A DNA stretch of 64,000 nt. Origin: G965276675 sp965276675. Its GTDB lineage: Bacteria; Acidobacteriota; Terriglobia; Terriglobales; Acidobacteriaceae. The stretch spans positions 992,001 to 1,056,000 of the forward strand of contig OZ255624.1 of assembly GCA_965276675.1 (NCBI GenBank), given 5' to 3'. Under the pieces are notes generated by a model. It was given only the letters and a program-made list of their open reading frames with translations. It ran no database searches and had not been told where the DNA came from. Of the stretch, positions 50,453 through 59,162 are shown piece by piece. The position numbers and the translations under genes were made by a program. Positions within the stretch are counted from its first letter, which is position 1, and every line of letters begins with the position of its first letter.

Positions 50453-50659
50453 ACGGCGTGTTCCGGCTGTGGGGACGCTCCGTTCTCTCGCCTACTTCAA
50501 GAGTAGCAATTTCGGAGTGGGTACTCGGCCATTCTCACCGCACTCGGGGACACTTCGGTCACGGTCGGATCGGTGAGATCATGGTTGCACCCGACCCCTC
50601 AGGGACTGAAGCCTGTCCTTTCGTTGCGGGTTTCAGCAGTTGTTCACACTAAAGCTGGT

Positions 50660-51043
50660 GTATGTGGCAATGAAGGTCCCTCAGCTCCGTTGCGCCTGCG
50701 GCGAAACTCCGGTCGGGTTTAGTGTTGTGGACGAATGCGCCTACCGGCGCATGGCCCACCCTTTGCACTGGAGTGTGTTGAAGTGTGACCGGTGGCCGGG
50801 TGCAAAGGATGGGGCACCCGGCTGTGGTGGGAATGCAGGTCCCTTCGCTCCGTTGCGCCTGCGGCGAAACTCCGGTCGGGATGACACTATTATGAGGTCG
50901 CGCCCTCGGTGGCAACTCCGGTTGGGATGACAAGGGGTTTAGTGTTGTGGACGAATGCGCCTACCGGCGCATGACCCACCCTTTGCACTAGAGCGTGTTG
51001 AAGTGTGAGCGGTAGCCGGGCGCAAAGGATGGGGCACCCGGCT
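50660..51043. repeat. Composite direct repeats, two copies
   Basis: A ~106-base unit beginning TTTAGTGTTGTGGACGAATG occurs at 50718-50823 and 50938-51043 with about 95% identity by eye. Each contains the self-complementary pair CCCACCCTTTGC and GCAAAGGATGGGGC. A second unit (CTCCGTTGCGCCTGCGGCG ...) precedes each at about 50671 and 50837. It fills the gap between ypdA and the leftward lipoprotein gene. Related to the single unit at 53.36 kb. Confidence 0.75.
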
Positions 51044-51082
51044 TTGTGTGGTGGGAAAAGCAAGGATAATTGTTCATGTTCT

Positions 51083-53284
51083 TTATTCCGGGTGAGCGGG
51101 GTTGTGGGCTGCGGCGGTTCCGCTGCTTTGGCCCAGGGTGATGCGGATGCGATGCAGGGGCATGTAGCGTACGCGGAGGCCGTCAATGGTGGCTGGTTCG
51201 GCGCGTGGAGTCTTGGCCAAGTCGACATAGACGACCAGCGCGGCTTCCGCTGGGTTGTCGTAGCTTTGCGTGACGCCGACGCCGAAGAAGGCTGGGTCGG
51301 CCATGATCTGCGAGGCGTATTGATCGTGGACCGCGATGGCTGCGCTAAGCACGGGTTGCGAGAGGTGAATGCCTATGACTGGCGTGAGCGATACCGGCGC
51401 GGTGTCGTTGGCGATGCTGGTGGCGGTCGCTGGAATGACGACCGTGGGCAGGCCGCCGAGGCTCTGCGGGACAGCGACCGACGGCTTGGTGGGATCGACA
51501 TAGACGATGACCGAGGCTTGTCCCGGCTGATCCAGGCTCTTGCCGGCCGCTACGCCGAGGATGCCTTTGTCGGCGCTGAGCAGAGCAGAGCCCAGGGTGC
51601 TGGCCGCAGTCTTTGCCTTGAGGGTCTGGGAAGCGGGGACGGCGACTGTCGCCGAACTGGGCGCGACGGTGTTGCTGTCGTAGTTCAGGCAGGTGACGGG
51701 ATGGGCTGCGCCGCCGACAACCTGCAGTTGTAGTGAGCCGTTCGCGGCGGATTGCTGCGAGAGTTCGGTGAGCACATCGCCGATAGGATTGGCAAAGCTT
51801 TCACCGCTCGTGTTATCACTGCTGACCGCGCCCGCAAAGAAGAGGCCGACGGGCTGCGCGTTCGCGGTATCAACGACCAGCGAACCAGAGTCGCCGAAGT
51901 CCGAAAAGTAGCGGCCAGGCACACCGATCTGGTTGGTGAAGGTCTTGGTGGTGTAGAAGATGGTGCCGGCCGCGTCTTTGTAGTAATCAATCTGGAAGGT
52001 GACTGCGATGTTATCGACGGTGGAGCAGGTAAGGCCGGTGGTGCGGCCGCTCTTGGCGACGTGAATGGAATTGAGATTAGCGGCGGTCAGCACCTCGCCG
52101 GTACCGGCTGCGGGCGCCGCTGGGCCAAGCTGGCCGTTGGTTCCGGAGCTGGCCGTTCCCAGTGCCAGGATGCCGCCTGTAGGATCTACGGTTCCACTGG
52201 CCACACTGGCAAGTGCGGCATCGACATTGGTTGCATTCGTATTCAGCGGCACGGAATACTTCAGGGTGCCGAGCGCGCGGATGCCGGTGATCCCTTGCTG
52301 CAAGGACTGGCAGCCTGTATCCACCAGGCCGGGCTGGATGATGGAGTCGGTGGTGGCGCCCTGGTCAGACTCGGCGAGGACATGGTTGTTGCTCAGGATG
52401 TACTGATTGCTGTTCTGGTCGCTGACCAGAGCGCCCAGGGTGCCGCTGGCGCAGTCGAGGATGTTTCCGCTGCTATCCGTATCGAAGTCGTTGTTGTTGC
52501 CGCCGGAGGTGCCCATCTCGACAGCACTGGTCTGCGCGGCCTGGTTGGTCAGCGGCGAGGTGTTGATGCCGGAGTTATTCAGCAGCAGCTTGGCGTAGCT
52601 GGTGGATTGCGGGTTCGCGGTCACGGTGGCGAAGGCGAAGAGCGGCCCTGTGGGGGCGGCGCTGGTGGGAGCGGTGTAGGTGGCGGTGCAAAACGTGTAG
52701 GCGGGATTCTGAGACGACAAGGAAGTCGTGGTGCACTTGGTGCTGCCGATACTGCCAGAGTTACTGCCCGGGCTGGCGATCGACGAAGCCGAGCTGCTCA
52801 AGCTCCACTTCACGGAGCCTCCGCCCACCTCCGCGATGGTCGCACTGAGCGGAACTGTGGAGCCGGACGAGAGGGTCGCGTTTTCCGGGAGGACAGGCTG
52901 GTTGAAGCCGGGTGTGACGGTAATGACTGAGGTAGCGGTGGTGAGAAGGCTGTTGGTCAGATTGGCTTGAATTTTAACCTGGACAGTGTCCTGGGAAAGA
53001 GCGCTGGGCGGCGTGTAAAGACCGTTCTGATCGATGCTCCCCTGGCCGATCTGGCTGTTGTTCTGGCCACTCAGGATCGCCCAACGGACATTCGCGGCGC
53101 CTCCTTCGGCGGCCAGCGCAGCGCTCAGCTGCACCTGCTGGTTGGTATCGATGGTCTGCGTCGAAGGCGTGATCGAGAAGGTTTTGTTGCTCGGATTGGC
53201 GCTGTACCCTCCGCCTCCACAGCCAGCGGCAAGGATGAAGACTGGGGAGGCGATGAGGAGAAGGGGCGCGAAGCGAAGGTTCAT
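51083..53284 (-). CDS. Lipoprotein with Ig-like domains and trypsin-like serine protease domain (NAL1-like)
   Basis: A 733-residue surface or periplasmic lipoprotein: lipobox ILAAGC at ~17-22 with a glycine spacer, two bacterial Ig-like modules (SITPSTQTIDTNQQVQLSA; GFNQPVLPENATLSSG), then a chymotrypsin-fold domain (~270-530). A plausible triad is His301 (ILSNNHVLAES), Asp355 (TNVDAALAS) and Ser466 (FGDSGSLVVD). Homologues of this arrangement are called NAL1-like proteases. Residues ~560-700 hold two repeats of the form GVGxxxxxxxPAEAALVVYVD. ATG start. No partners are evident; the gene is convergent with the repeat block. Confidence 0.82.
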   Translation of the reverse strand: MNLRFAPLLLIASPVFILAAGCGGGGYSANPSNKTFSITPSTQTIDTNQQVQLSAALAAEGGAANVRWAILSGQNNSQIGQGSIDQNGLYTPPSALSQDTVQVKIQANLTNSLLTTATSVITVTPGFNQPVLPENATLSSGSTVPLSATIAEVGGGSVKWSLSSSASSIASPGSNSGSIGSTKCTTTSLSSQNPAYTFCTATYTAPTSAAPTGPLFAFATVTANPQSTSYAKLLLNNSGINTSPLTNQAAQTSAVEMGTSGGNNNDFDTDSSGNILDCASGTLGALVSDQNSNQYILSNNHVLAESDQGATTDSIIQPGLVDTGCQSLQQGITGIRALGTLKYSVPLNTNATNVDAALASVASGTVDPTGGILALGTASSGTNGQLGPAAPAAGTGEVLTAANLNSIHVAKSGRTTGLTCSTVDNIAVTFQIDYYKDAAGTIFYTTKTFTNQIGVPGRYFSDFGDSGSLVVDTANAQPVGLFFAGAVSSDNTSGESFANPIGDVLTELSQQSAANGSLQLQVVGGAAHPVTCLNYDSNTVAPSSATVAVPASQTLKAKTAASTLGSALLSADKGILGVAAGKSLDQPGQASVIVYVDPTKPSVAVPQSLGGLPTVVIPATATSIANDTAPVSLTPVIGIHLSQPVLSAAIAVHDQYASQIMADPAFFGVGVTQSYDNPAEAALVVYVDLAKTPRAEPATIDGLRVRYMPLHRIRITLGQSSGTAAAHNPAHPE

Positions 53285-53359
53285 GAGGTCACTACCATCC
53301 GGCTTGTTGATTGTACTTGCCTATCGGGGGACGTGCTTTGCCACTTAAGTAGTGAGAGC

Positions 53360-53448
53360 GGATGCGCCTTTGGCGCATGACCCACCCTTTGCACTCGGAT
53401 GCAGTGATCAGGAAGCGGTGATGAGGCGCAAAGGATGGGGCACCCGGT
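53360..53448. repeat. Third related REP-like unit
   Basis: GATGCGCC...TGGCGCATGACCCACCCTTTGCACT and, 30 bases on, GGCGCAAAGGATGGGGCACCCGG repeat the core of the 50.7-51.0 kb units in a single copy. It lies between the ABC transporter operon and the lipoprotein gene. Confidence 0.65.
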
Positions 53449-53536
53449 GTGTTTGCCTGGAAGGAGATCGAAAGCCTTCGCAGGCGTTGGAATCAGAGTC
53501 GTTGTAAGAGACACAGGGCGGGAGAGAAAGTTGCGC

Positions 53537-54373
53537 TCAGGCGATGATGCGGCGGAGGAAACCTTTGAGGCCGAGACCGCCCAGGATGGCGAGCGAGGCT
53601 AGCAGCGCCAGGAAGATGTAGATCGCAGGCATGTGCGGGACGTCCGGGGTGAGGGCCGCGCGGAGACCTTCGCTCATGTAGACGATGGGGTTGACTAGCA
53701 CGGCGATCTGCAGCCAGCGGATGTGGTTGAGGTACGCCCAGGGATAGTAAATGCAGCCAAGGAATGTGATCGGGATGACGACCACGGAGAAGATGAGGCC
53801 GATCTGCTGTGGTTTGACGTTGGAACCAATGGCTAGGCCGAGCGCACCCGAGACCAGGCTGGAGAGCACGAGAAAGAGCACCAGAAGGAGCCAGCTGGAG
53901 ACGTGCGCCCGGACCGGGATGCTGGGGATGTAGTACGCGAGCGGCAGAACCAGCAGGGCGGCGAGGATGCTTTGAAGCGCGCTGAAACAGACCTTTTCCG
54001 CGGCGACGGCAGCGACGGGCAGGGGACACATGACCCGGTCATCGATCTCGCGCGTGATGCCGAATTCCTGAGATAGAGGAAGGGCGACGGCGGCGATGCC
54101 GGTAAACATGATGGCGACGGCCATCAATCCTGGCAGTAGGACTGTGCCGAAGCTGGTGCCGCCCGCACCCGCGGCCATGGGATTGCCCTGCGACATGCGG
54201 GGAAAGATGTAAGTGAAGACGAAGAGAAAGAGCAGCGGCTGCATGACCACGCGGACGACAAAGGGCCAGAGCTCGCGGCGGAGCACGCGGAAGTCGCGCA
54301 GCATGAGACCGGCGAAGGCCGAGAGCATGCTGCCACGTGGAGCGTTGGGTCGTGCGATGGCGGGGCTACTCAC
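53537..54373 (-). CDS. ABC-2 type transporter permease (DrrB-like)
   Basis: Membrane component of an exporter, 278 residues, six predicted helices: LWPFVVRVVMQPLLFLFVFT, GTVLLPGLMAVAIMFTGIAA, ILAALLVLPLAYYI, LVSGALGLAIGS, IFSVVVIPITFLGCIYYPW and IYIFLALLASLAILGGLGL. NPIVYMSEGLRAALTP is typical of ABC-2 permeases that move drugs, lipids or polysaccharides. Start overlaps the ATPase gene by eight bases, so the two are coupled. Substrate unknown. Confidence 0.9.
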   Translation of the reverse strand: MSSPAIARPNAPRGSMLSAFAGLMLRDFRVLRRELWPFVVRVVMQPLLFLFVFTYIFPRMSQGNPMAAGAGGTSFGTVLLPGLMAVAIMFTGIAAVALPLSQEFGITREIDDRVMCPLPVAAVAAEKVCFSALQSILAALLVLPLAYYIPSIPVRAHVSSWLLLVLFLVLSSLVSGALGLAIGSNVKPQQIGLIFSVVVIPITFLGCIYYPWAYLNHIRWLQIAVLVNPIVYMSEGLRAALTPDVPHMPAIYIFLALLASLAILGGLGLKGFLRRIIA

Positions 54374-55307
54374 GGAGGTCCCTCCCGGTGAGCCGGATGA
54401 AGACGGTCTCGAGACTGGGTTCGGTCATGGAGAGGTCGCGCAAGCCGGCTGGCTGCGCGGTTTCGACAATAGTCGGAAGCAGGCCATCGGTCATCTTGGC
54501 AAAGACGCGGAGACCGTTGGGTGTCGTCTCCACGAGCGAGACACCGGGAATGGCCTTGTAATGCTGGGCGACTCCATCCATGCGAGAGAGGTCGCGAAGT
54601 TTGAGGTCAAAGACGGTCTCCGCGCCGCCGCTGCTCTTGAGCTGCGCTGGGGTGTCGAGGGCGAGGATCTTGCCGTGGTCGACGATGGCGAGCCGGGTGC
54701 ACAGTTCGTCGGCCTCCTCCATGTAGTGGGTGGTGAGGACGACGGTGATGCCATCGACGCGGAGGCCATCGACTGCCTTCCACATGGCGATGCGGCTTTG
54801 CGGGTCCAGGCCGGCGCTCGGCTCGTCGAGGAAGAGAACGCGCGGGCGATGGGCGATGGCTCGCGCAATCTGCACGCGCTGCTGCAGGCCGCCGGAGAGC
54901 TGCGACGGAAAGGCGGAGCCGCGCTCGCCGAGATGGAACTGGGTGAGCAGTTCGGTGGCGCGGGCCTTGGACTCGGCAGTGCTGAAGCCGAAGTAGCGGC
55001 AGTGGTAGTAGAGGTTTTCAAAGACGGTGAGGGAGCGGTCCAGCGTGTTGTACTGCGGGACGACGCCGATGCCGCGGCGGGCCTGGGAGGGATGCTTGAC
55101 GACGTCGATGCCGGCGATCCGGACGCGGCCGGCGGTGGGGACGGCTCGGGTGGTGCAGATGCTAATGGTCGTGGTCTTGCCCGCGCCGTTGGGGCCGAGC
55201 AGGCCGAAGATCTCTCCTTCGTCAACGGAGAGCGAGATGCCGTTCAGGGCAACGACGCGCTGCTTGCCTTCGTAGACCTTGGTGAGATCGGTGATTTCGA
55301 CGATCAA
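54366..55307 (-). CDS. ABC transporter ATP-binding protein (DrrA-like)
   Basis: 313 residues. Walker A GLLGPNGAGKTTT, Q-loop VPQYNTLD, signature SQLSGGLQQRVQIARAI, Walker B RVLFLDEPSAGLDPQSR, and H-loop TTHYMEEADEL are complete. The C-terminal ~80 residues are the regulatory extension typical of the DrrA/NodI export subfamily. Pairs with the downstream permease in a two-gene operon. Confidence 0.95.
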   Translation of the reverse strand: MIVEITDLTKVYEGKQRVVALNGISLSVDEGEIFGLLGPNGAGKTTTISICTTRAVPTAGRVRIAGIDVVKHPSQARRGIGVVPQYNTLDRSLTVFENLYYHCRYFGFSTAESKARATELLTQFHLGERGSAFPSQLSGGLQQRVQIARAIAHRPRVLFLDEPSAGLDPQSRIAMWKAVDGLRVDGITVVLTTHYMEEADELCTRLAIVDHGKILALDTPAQLKSSGGAETVFDLKLRDLSRMDGVAQHYKAIPGVSLVETTPNGLRVFAKMTDGLLPTIVETAQPAGLRDLSMTEPSLETVFIRLTGRDLRE

Positions 55308-55379
55308 GCGGAGGCGGCTCCAGAGTTATTTCCGGGGGTGGATCTGCCTCCGCAGTATACGGGAGAGGGATAAGGACTA

Positions 55380-55510
55380 GGGCTCCCGCATAGTTCGCAA
55401 TAGCTTTGGTTGAGCGGCGCTTCGCGCCGACTTGAAATACAAGATGAAGCAGGTCTTTCGGCTGCGCTCAGGGCAGGCTTTTCGACTCCACCTTCGGTTA
55501 CGCTCAAGAT
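55380..55510. other. Intergenic, possible repeat remnant
   Basis: Between the AAA ATPase and ABC operon (both leftward). Contains CTTTCGGCTGCGCTCAGGGC and GGTTACGCTCAAGATGAC, phrases seen as dispersed repeats in this lineage and echoing the 50.7 kb region, but only one copy is present here. Confidence 0.3.
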
Positions 55511-55519
55511 GACAATAAG

Positions 55520-57073
55520 TTAGTTCAGGCCGCTGCGCTGTTTGGAGGAGCGCCGCTGCTGCCACTCCTCGTACTCGCGTTCGTCGGTGTTGCGCTCTGC
55601 GCGTTTTTGCGCGCGTTCTTGCGCGGTGAAGCCGCGCTCCTCGTTGCGGCTGAGCTTCTTGTGGGAGTAGAGGCCTTCGAGAAGAAACTCAGCCGCGGCG
55701 ACGATCTTCTCTGGCGCGTCTTTTGCTTTCACGCCGAGCGGGGCGAGCTTCTCGATCAGGCCCTGGATCTGCTTGAGCTCGGCTAGTGTGTCGGCGGCGG
55801 ATTGGTCGTCGTCGATCTTGACTGCGCCGCCCAGATTGAACCACTGCTCGATCTGCTGGGTGTTGGTCTCGGCGAAGTAGTTGTTGTAGACCTTGGCGAG
55901 GGCGGTGCGGATGAGTTCGCGGACGACGATGTCGGCTCCGCGCATCTCACCCTCGTATTCGAGTTCGATCTTGCCGGTGATGCCGGGGAGCGCCGAGTAG
56001 ATGTCGCCAACGCGGGGGAAGGCAAGTGTCTCACCGTGGAGGAAGGCGCGGCGTTCCGCATTCGAAAGCACCAGCTCCAGAGTGGAGATGGGTAGACGCT
56101 GCGAGACGCCGGAGCGCTTGTCGACTTTTTTGTCTTCACGAGCGATAAAGGCGATCTGCTCAACGATCTCGCGGATGTAGGGCGCGACTTCCAGCTCGAG
56201 CGTGCCGCGATCGAGCCAGCTCTCCTGTCCGGTGATGGCGATGCCTTCTTCAATGGAGTGCGGGTAGTGTGTGCGGATCTCGGAGCCGATGCGGTCTTTG
56301 AGAGGAGTGACGATTTTGCCGCGTGCGGTGTAGTCTTCCGGGTTTGCGCTGAAGACCAGCGCGACGTCGAGCTCGAGCCGTACGGGATAGCCTTTGATCT
56401 GGACATCGCCCTCTTGCATGATGTTGAAGAGCGCGACCTGGATCTTGCCGGCGAGATCGGGAAGCTCGTTGACGGCGAAGATGCCGCGGTTGGCCCGGGG
56501 CAGCAAGCCGTAGTGCATGGTGAGTTCGTTCGAGAGATCCCGGCCGCTGCGCGCTGCTTTGATGGGATCAATGTCGCCAATCAGATCAGCAACGGTTACA
56601 TCTGGCGTCGCAAGCTTCTCGACGTAACGGTCGTTGCGCGACATCCAGGCGATGGGGGTGTCGTCGCCCTGCGCGGCAATGAGCTCGCGGGCGTACTGCG
56701 AAAGAGGGCGGTATGGGTTGTCGCGAATCTCCGAGCCTGCGATGTAGGGGGCGTGTTCGTCGAGCAACTCCGTAAGAGCGCGAAGGATGCGGCTCTTGGC
56801 CTGCCCGCGCAGCCCGAGCAGGATGAAGTTTTGCCGGGAGAGCAGTGCATTGACGATCTGCGGGACGACCGTGTCGTCAAAGCCGACGATGCCGGTGAAG
56901 ATCGGTTCGCGCCGGCCCAGGCGGACGATTAGATTTTCGCGCAGCTCATCCTTGACGCTGCGACCGGCGATGCGCGGTTCAGAGAATTGCTGGCTCGCTC
57001 TCAGTGCGCCGAGGGTCGTGGGAAGCGTGATCTGCGACGGTGAAAAGGACTGCGGGGGCGTGCGCTGCGGCAT
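55520..57073 (-). CDS. AAA+ ATPase, MoxR/magnesium-chelatase ChlI-like
   Basis: 517-residue cytosolic ATPase. GIVGFDDTVVPQIVNALLSR, a P-loop-like FILLGLRGQAKSRILRAL (GxRGQAKS instead of GxxGxGKS), GLLPRANRGIFAVNELPDLA (Walker B/ATPase centre), and ALVFSANPEDYTARGKIVTPLKDR (sensor-1 and arginine finger) follow the ChlI/MoxR order. The lid is long (~200 residues) and ends in an Arg/Glu/Gln-rich tail. No VWA partner gene is adjacent; in related loci one often is. Could act as a chaperone for a metal or protein complex; partner unidentified. Confidence 0.88.
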   Translation of the reverse strand: MPQRTPPQSFSPSQITLPTTLGALRASQQFSEPRIAGRSVKDELRENLIVRLGRREPIFTGIVGFDDTVVPQIVNALLSRQNFILLGLRGQAKSRILRALTELLDEHAPYIAGSEIRDNPYRPLSQYARELIAAQGDDTPIAWMSRNDRYVEKLATPDVTVADLIGDIDPIKAARSGRDLSNELTMHYGLLPRANRGIFAVNELPDLAGKIQVALFNIMQEGDVQIKGYPVRLELDVALVFSANPEDYTARGKIVTPLKDRIGSEIRTHYPHSIEEGIAITGQESWLDRGTLELEVAPYIREIVEQIAFIAREDKKVDKRSGVSQRLPISTLELVLSNAERRAFLHGETLAFPRVGDIYSALPGITGKIELEYEGEMRGADIVVRELIRTALAKVYNNYFAETNTQQIEQWFNLGGAVKIDDDQSAADTLAELKQIQGLIEKLAPLGVKAKDAPEKIVAAAEFLLEGLYSHKKLSRNEERGFTAQERAQKRAERNTDEREYEEWQQRRSSKQRSGLN

Positions 57074-57168
57074 CGAATCGACTCCTTATGCTGCGTGCTT
57101 CCGTGCTGGGTGCTCGTGCTGGAAGACGCGCGCGGTAACACTCTACTTTACGCTGAGCGCGGGTAACA

Positions 57169-57774
57169 CTACATGACATGGCCGTTGTTGCTTGCCAGTT
57201 TCGTAGCACGCACGCCGCGCCGGAGTTTGGGCAACATGTTGCGGTAGTAGGCCAGCAGGCTCTCGGTCCGCTGCGCATCGGAGCGCATGGTCAGCAACTC
57301 CTGATGAAAGGCGAGGTCGGCGGGCATGGTGGCGGCGAGTGCGTAGGAGACCGGCTCGTCGAGGTTGAGGCTGAGACCGGGCTCGATCGCGCCCAGTAGT
57401 TCGAGCGCCTCAAAGTGCAGCGCAACACATTCCTCCCGCAGATGACGTGGAGCGATGCTACCCGTGTCGGGCACTAGGTCTACCTCGGCCTGAAGAAAGC
57501 TGCGGGAATTATCGAGCTGCTCAATCTCAAACCGGTCCACACCCTGCGCCAGCACATCGGAGCGCCCATCAGGGTAGCTGTGCAGGACGCGAACCACCTC
57601 CGCGGTGCAGCCGATGACCGCGAGCCCTTCGCGTTGGGCGCGGACCACCCCGAAAGTGGATTTCATCGCGATGCACTCGGCAATCATCTCCTGGTACCGG
57701 TCTTCAAAGATGTGCAGGGGCAGCGGCGCTCCTGGAAACAGAACAATGTCGAGAGGGAACAAAGGAATCTTCAT
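57169..57774 (-). CDS. Lon-substrate-binding-domain protein (LON-N type)
   Basis: A 201-residue protein consisting of the Lon N-terminal substrate-binding fold without ATPase or protease: MKIPLFPLDIVLFPGAPLPL, HIFEDRYQEMIAECIA, GVVRAQREGLAVIGCTAEVV, DGRSDVLAQGVDRFEIEQL. Such stand-alone proteins are near-universal in Acidobacteriota. ATG chosen because the fold begins there; upstream in-frame sequence is not protein-like. Ends 95 bases before the AAA ATPase start; the pair may be a unit. Confidence 0.93.
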   Translation of the reverse strand: MKIPLFPLDIVLFPGAPLPLHIFEDRYQEMIAECIAMKSTFGVVRAQREGLAVIGCTAEVVRVLHSYPDGRSDVLAQGVDRFEIEQLDNSRSFLQAEVDLVPDTGSIAPRHLREECVALHFEALELLGAIEPGLSLNLDEPVSYALAATMPADLAFHQELLTMRSDAQRTESLLAYYRNMLPKLRRGVRATKLASNNGHVM

Positions 57775-57936
57775 TAGTCCGCCCTCACCATGCGGGTCAC
57801 AATCGCACCCGCTCCGTGCCAACGTGCCAGCTCCGAACGCTTCGGCCGGAGGTGGGAGATAGATTTGCACACAAGCCTAGATGCCGCAGGCCCCGGCATT
57901 TCTTCACGAAGCGCATCCGTACTTTCATGAAGCGCA

Positions 57937-58245
57937 TCAGGAGATTTCATCTAGTAGCGACTGCATTTCGTTGCCCGCATGCGAGTTGCCGGAGCGGGCT
58001 GAGCTCGCGATGCCCGCCTCAAGTTGCGCCTTGGCCTGCTCGATCCGGCCGGCCTTTACCAGGAGCTGTCCAGCCATCTGATATCCGGCAGTGTAGTCGG
58101 GGTGGACCGTAACAAGTTGATGAAATTGATTCAACGCGGTGTCCACATCGCCCCTGTTGGCGTACTCCATTGCGAGACCATAGCGGGCAAACGCGTCGTC
58201 AGGGTTCTGTGCCAGGATCTCGTTGAGCATCGCGATCTTGTCCAT
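57937..58245 (-). CDS. TPR-repeat protein, small
   Basis: 102 residues with two tetratricopeptide units: AMLNEILAQNPDDAFARYGL and AMEYANRGDVDTALNQFHQL then YTAGYQMAGQLLVKAGRIEQ and AKAQLEAG. Cytosolic scaffold, partner unknown. ATG chosen at MDKIAML, where the TPR starts. It lies in the same direction as the LON-N gene, 162 bases upstream. Confidence 0.85.
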   Translation of the reverse strand: MDKIAMLNEILAQNPDDAFARYGLAMEYANRGDVDTALNQFHQLVTVHPDYTAGYQMAGQLLVKAGRIEQAKAQLEAGIASSARSGNSHAGNEMQSLLDEIS

Positions 58246-58507
58246 AGTGCGTCCCGTGGATCTCCTTTCGCTATGGTAACGATGTGGAGGCCGCCCGTGT
58301 GGAATGCGCAGGATATCTGGCCCAGAGCGATGGTGCACGATCAACAAGCGCGCCCTACAGAGGCGAGCGCATTTGCTTCCTCTCACGCAATAGCCGAAAC
58401 TTAAAGCTTAGACTCTTCGCCGGGCCGAGATCAAAGTGCGTAGCCGGTTGCTCGCAGATGAATGCATTCACCCCTTAACAAGCACCAAAGGCGAGGCAGC
58501 ATAGGAC

Positions 58508-59029
58508 ATGGACTTTACCAGTCACCATCCAGCACGGACGGTAGCCGAATCACAGTCGGAGATGACCGAGCTCATCTTGCCGAACGACACCAACACATTG
58601 GGCAATCTGTTGGGCGGCCGGCTCATGCATTTTATTGACCTGGTGGGAGCGATGGCAGCTTACCGGCATGCGCGCACGCACGTGGTGACCGCGTCGATGG
58701 ATCACATCGATTTCATCGCGCCGGTGCATGTGGGCGACCTGCTGATATTGAAGTCCTCTATGAATCGCGCCTTCAATACCTCGATGGAAGTGGGCGTCAA
58801 GGTCTGGGTGGAGAACACCATCGTGGGCATGCAGCGGCATGTGGCCTCGGCCTACCTCACCTTTGTCGCGGTGGATGTGCAGGGGCGGCGCGTGCCTGTG
58901 CCCAAGCTCGCTCCTGAGACAGAGGAAGAGAAGCACCACTATGAAGACGCCGGGCGCAGGCGGGAGTTGCGGCAGCGGGAGCTGGAGAGGAAAAAGCAGC
59001 AAAAACAGCTGCTAGCCGCTAGCTCCTAG
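58508..59029 (+). CDS. Acyl-CoA thioesterase, hotdog fold (YciA/BACH type)
   Basis: 173-residue hydrolase of acyl-CoA. Hotdog features: SEMTELILPNDTNTLGNLLG, GRLMHFIDLVGAMAAYRHAR, TASMDHIDFIAPVHVGDLLI, MEVGVKVWVENTIVG, RHVASAYLTFVAVD. N for D replacements match the YciA branch (NDTNTLGN). C-terminal ~40 residues form a charged, helix-prone tail with ERKKQQKQ. Stands alone between the TPR gene and mrp. Confidence 0.92.
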   Translation: MDFTSHHPARTVAESQSEMTELILPNDTNTLGNLLGGRLMHFIDLVGAMAAYRHARTHVVTASMDHIDFIAPVHVGDLLILKSSMNRAFNTSMEVGVKVWVENTIVGMQRHVASAYLTFVAVDVQGRRVPVPKLAPETEEEKHHYEDAGRRRELRQRELERKKQQKQLLAASS

Positions 59030-59162
59030 CTAGGCAGCGAGTCAGCAAGTTAGTGAGTTAGCTTGCAGCTGGTGGGAAGAAAGCGAAAGCCAGCTAACGG
59101 CAGGGACAGCTGCTATACCAAACAGTGGCGGTTACATCATGGCTAGAACTAGGAGCTGATCT

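Noticed and set aside
50640..51230. ORFs of ~90-110 codons on both strands within the repeats
   Set aside because: They are translations of the repeat units and share the same words because the DNA is duplicated.
51752..52930. 392-codon frame antisense to the lipoprotein gene
   Set aside because: Gly/Ala/Arg-rich with no family motif; an artefact of the Ser/Thr/Ala-rich coding strand, which has a lipobox and protease triad.
54213..55373. 386-codon frame antisense to the ABC transporter genes
   Set aside because: The opposite strand encodes complete Walker A, signature and Walker B motifs; the frame is a shadow.
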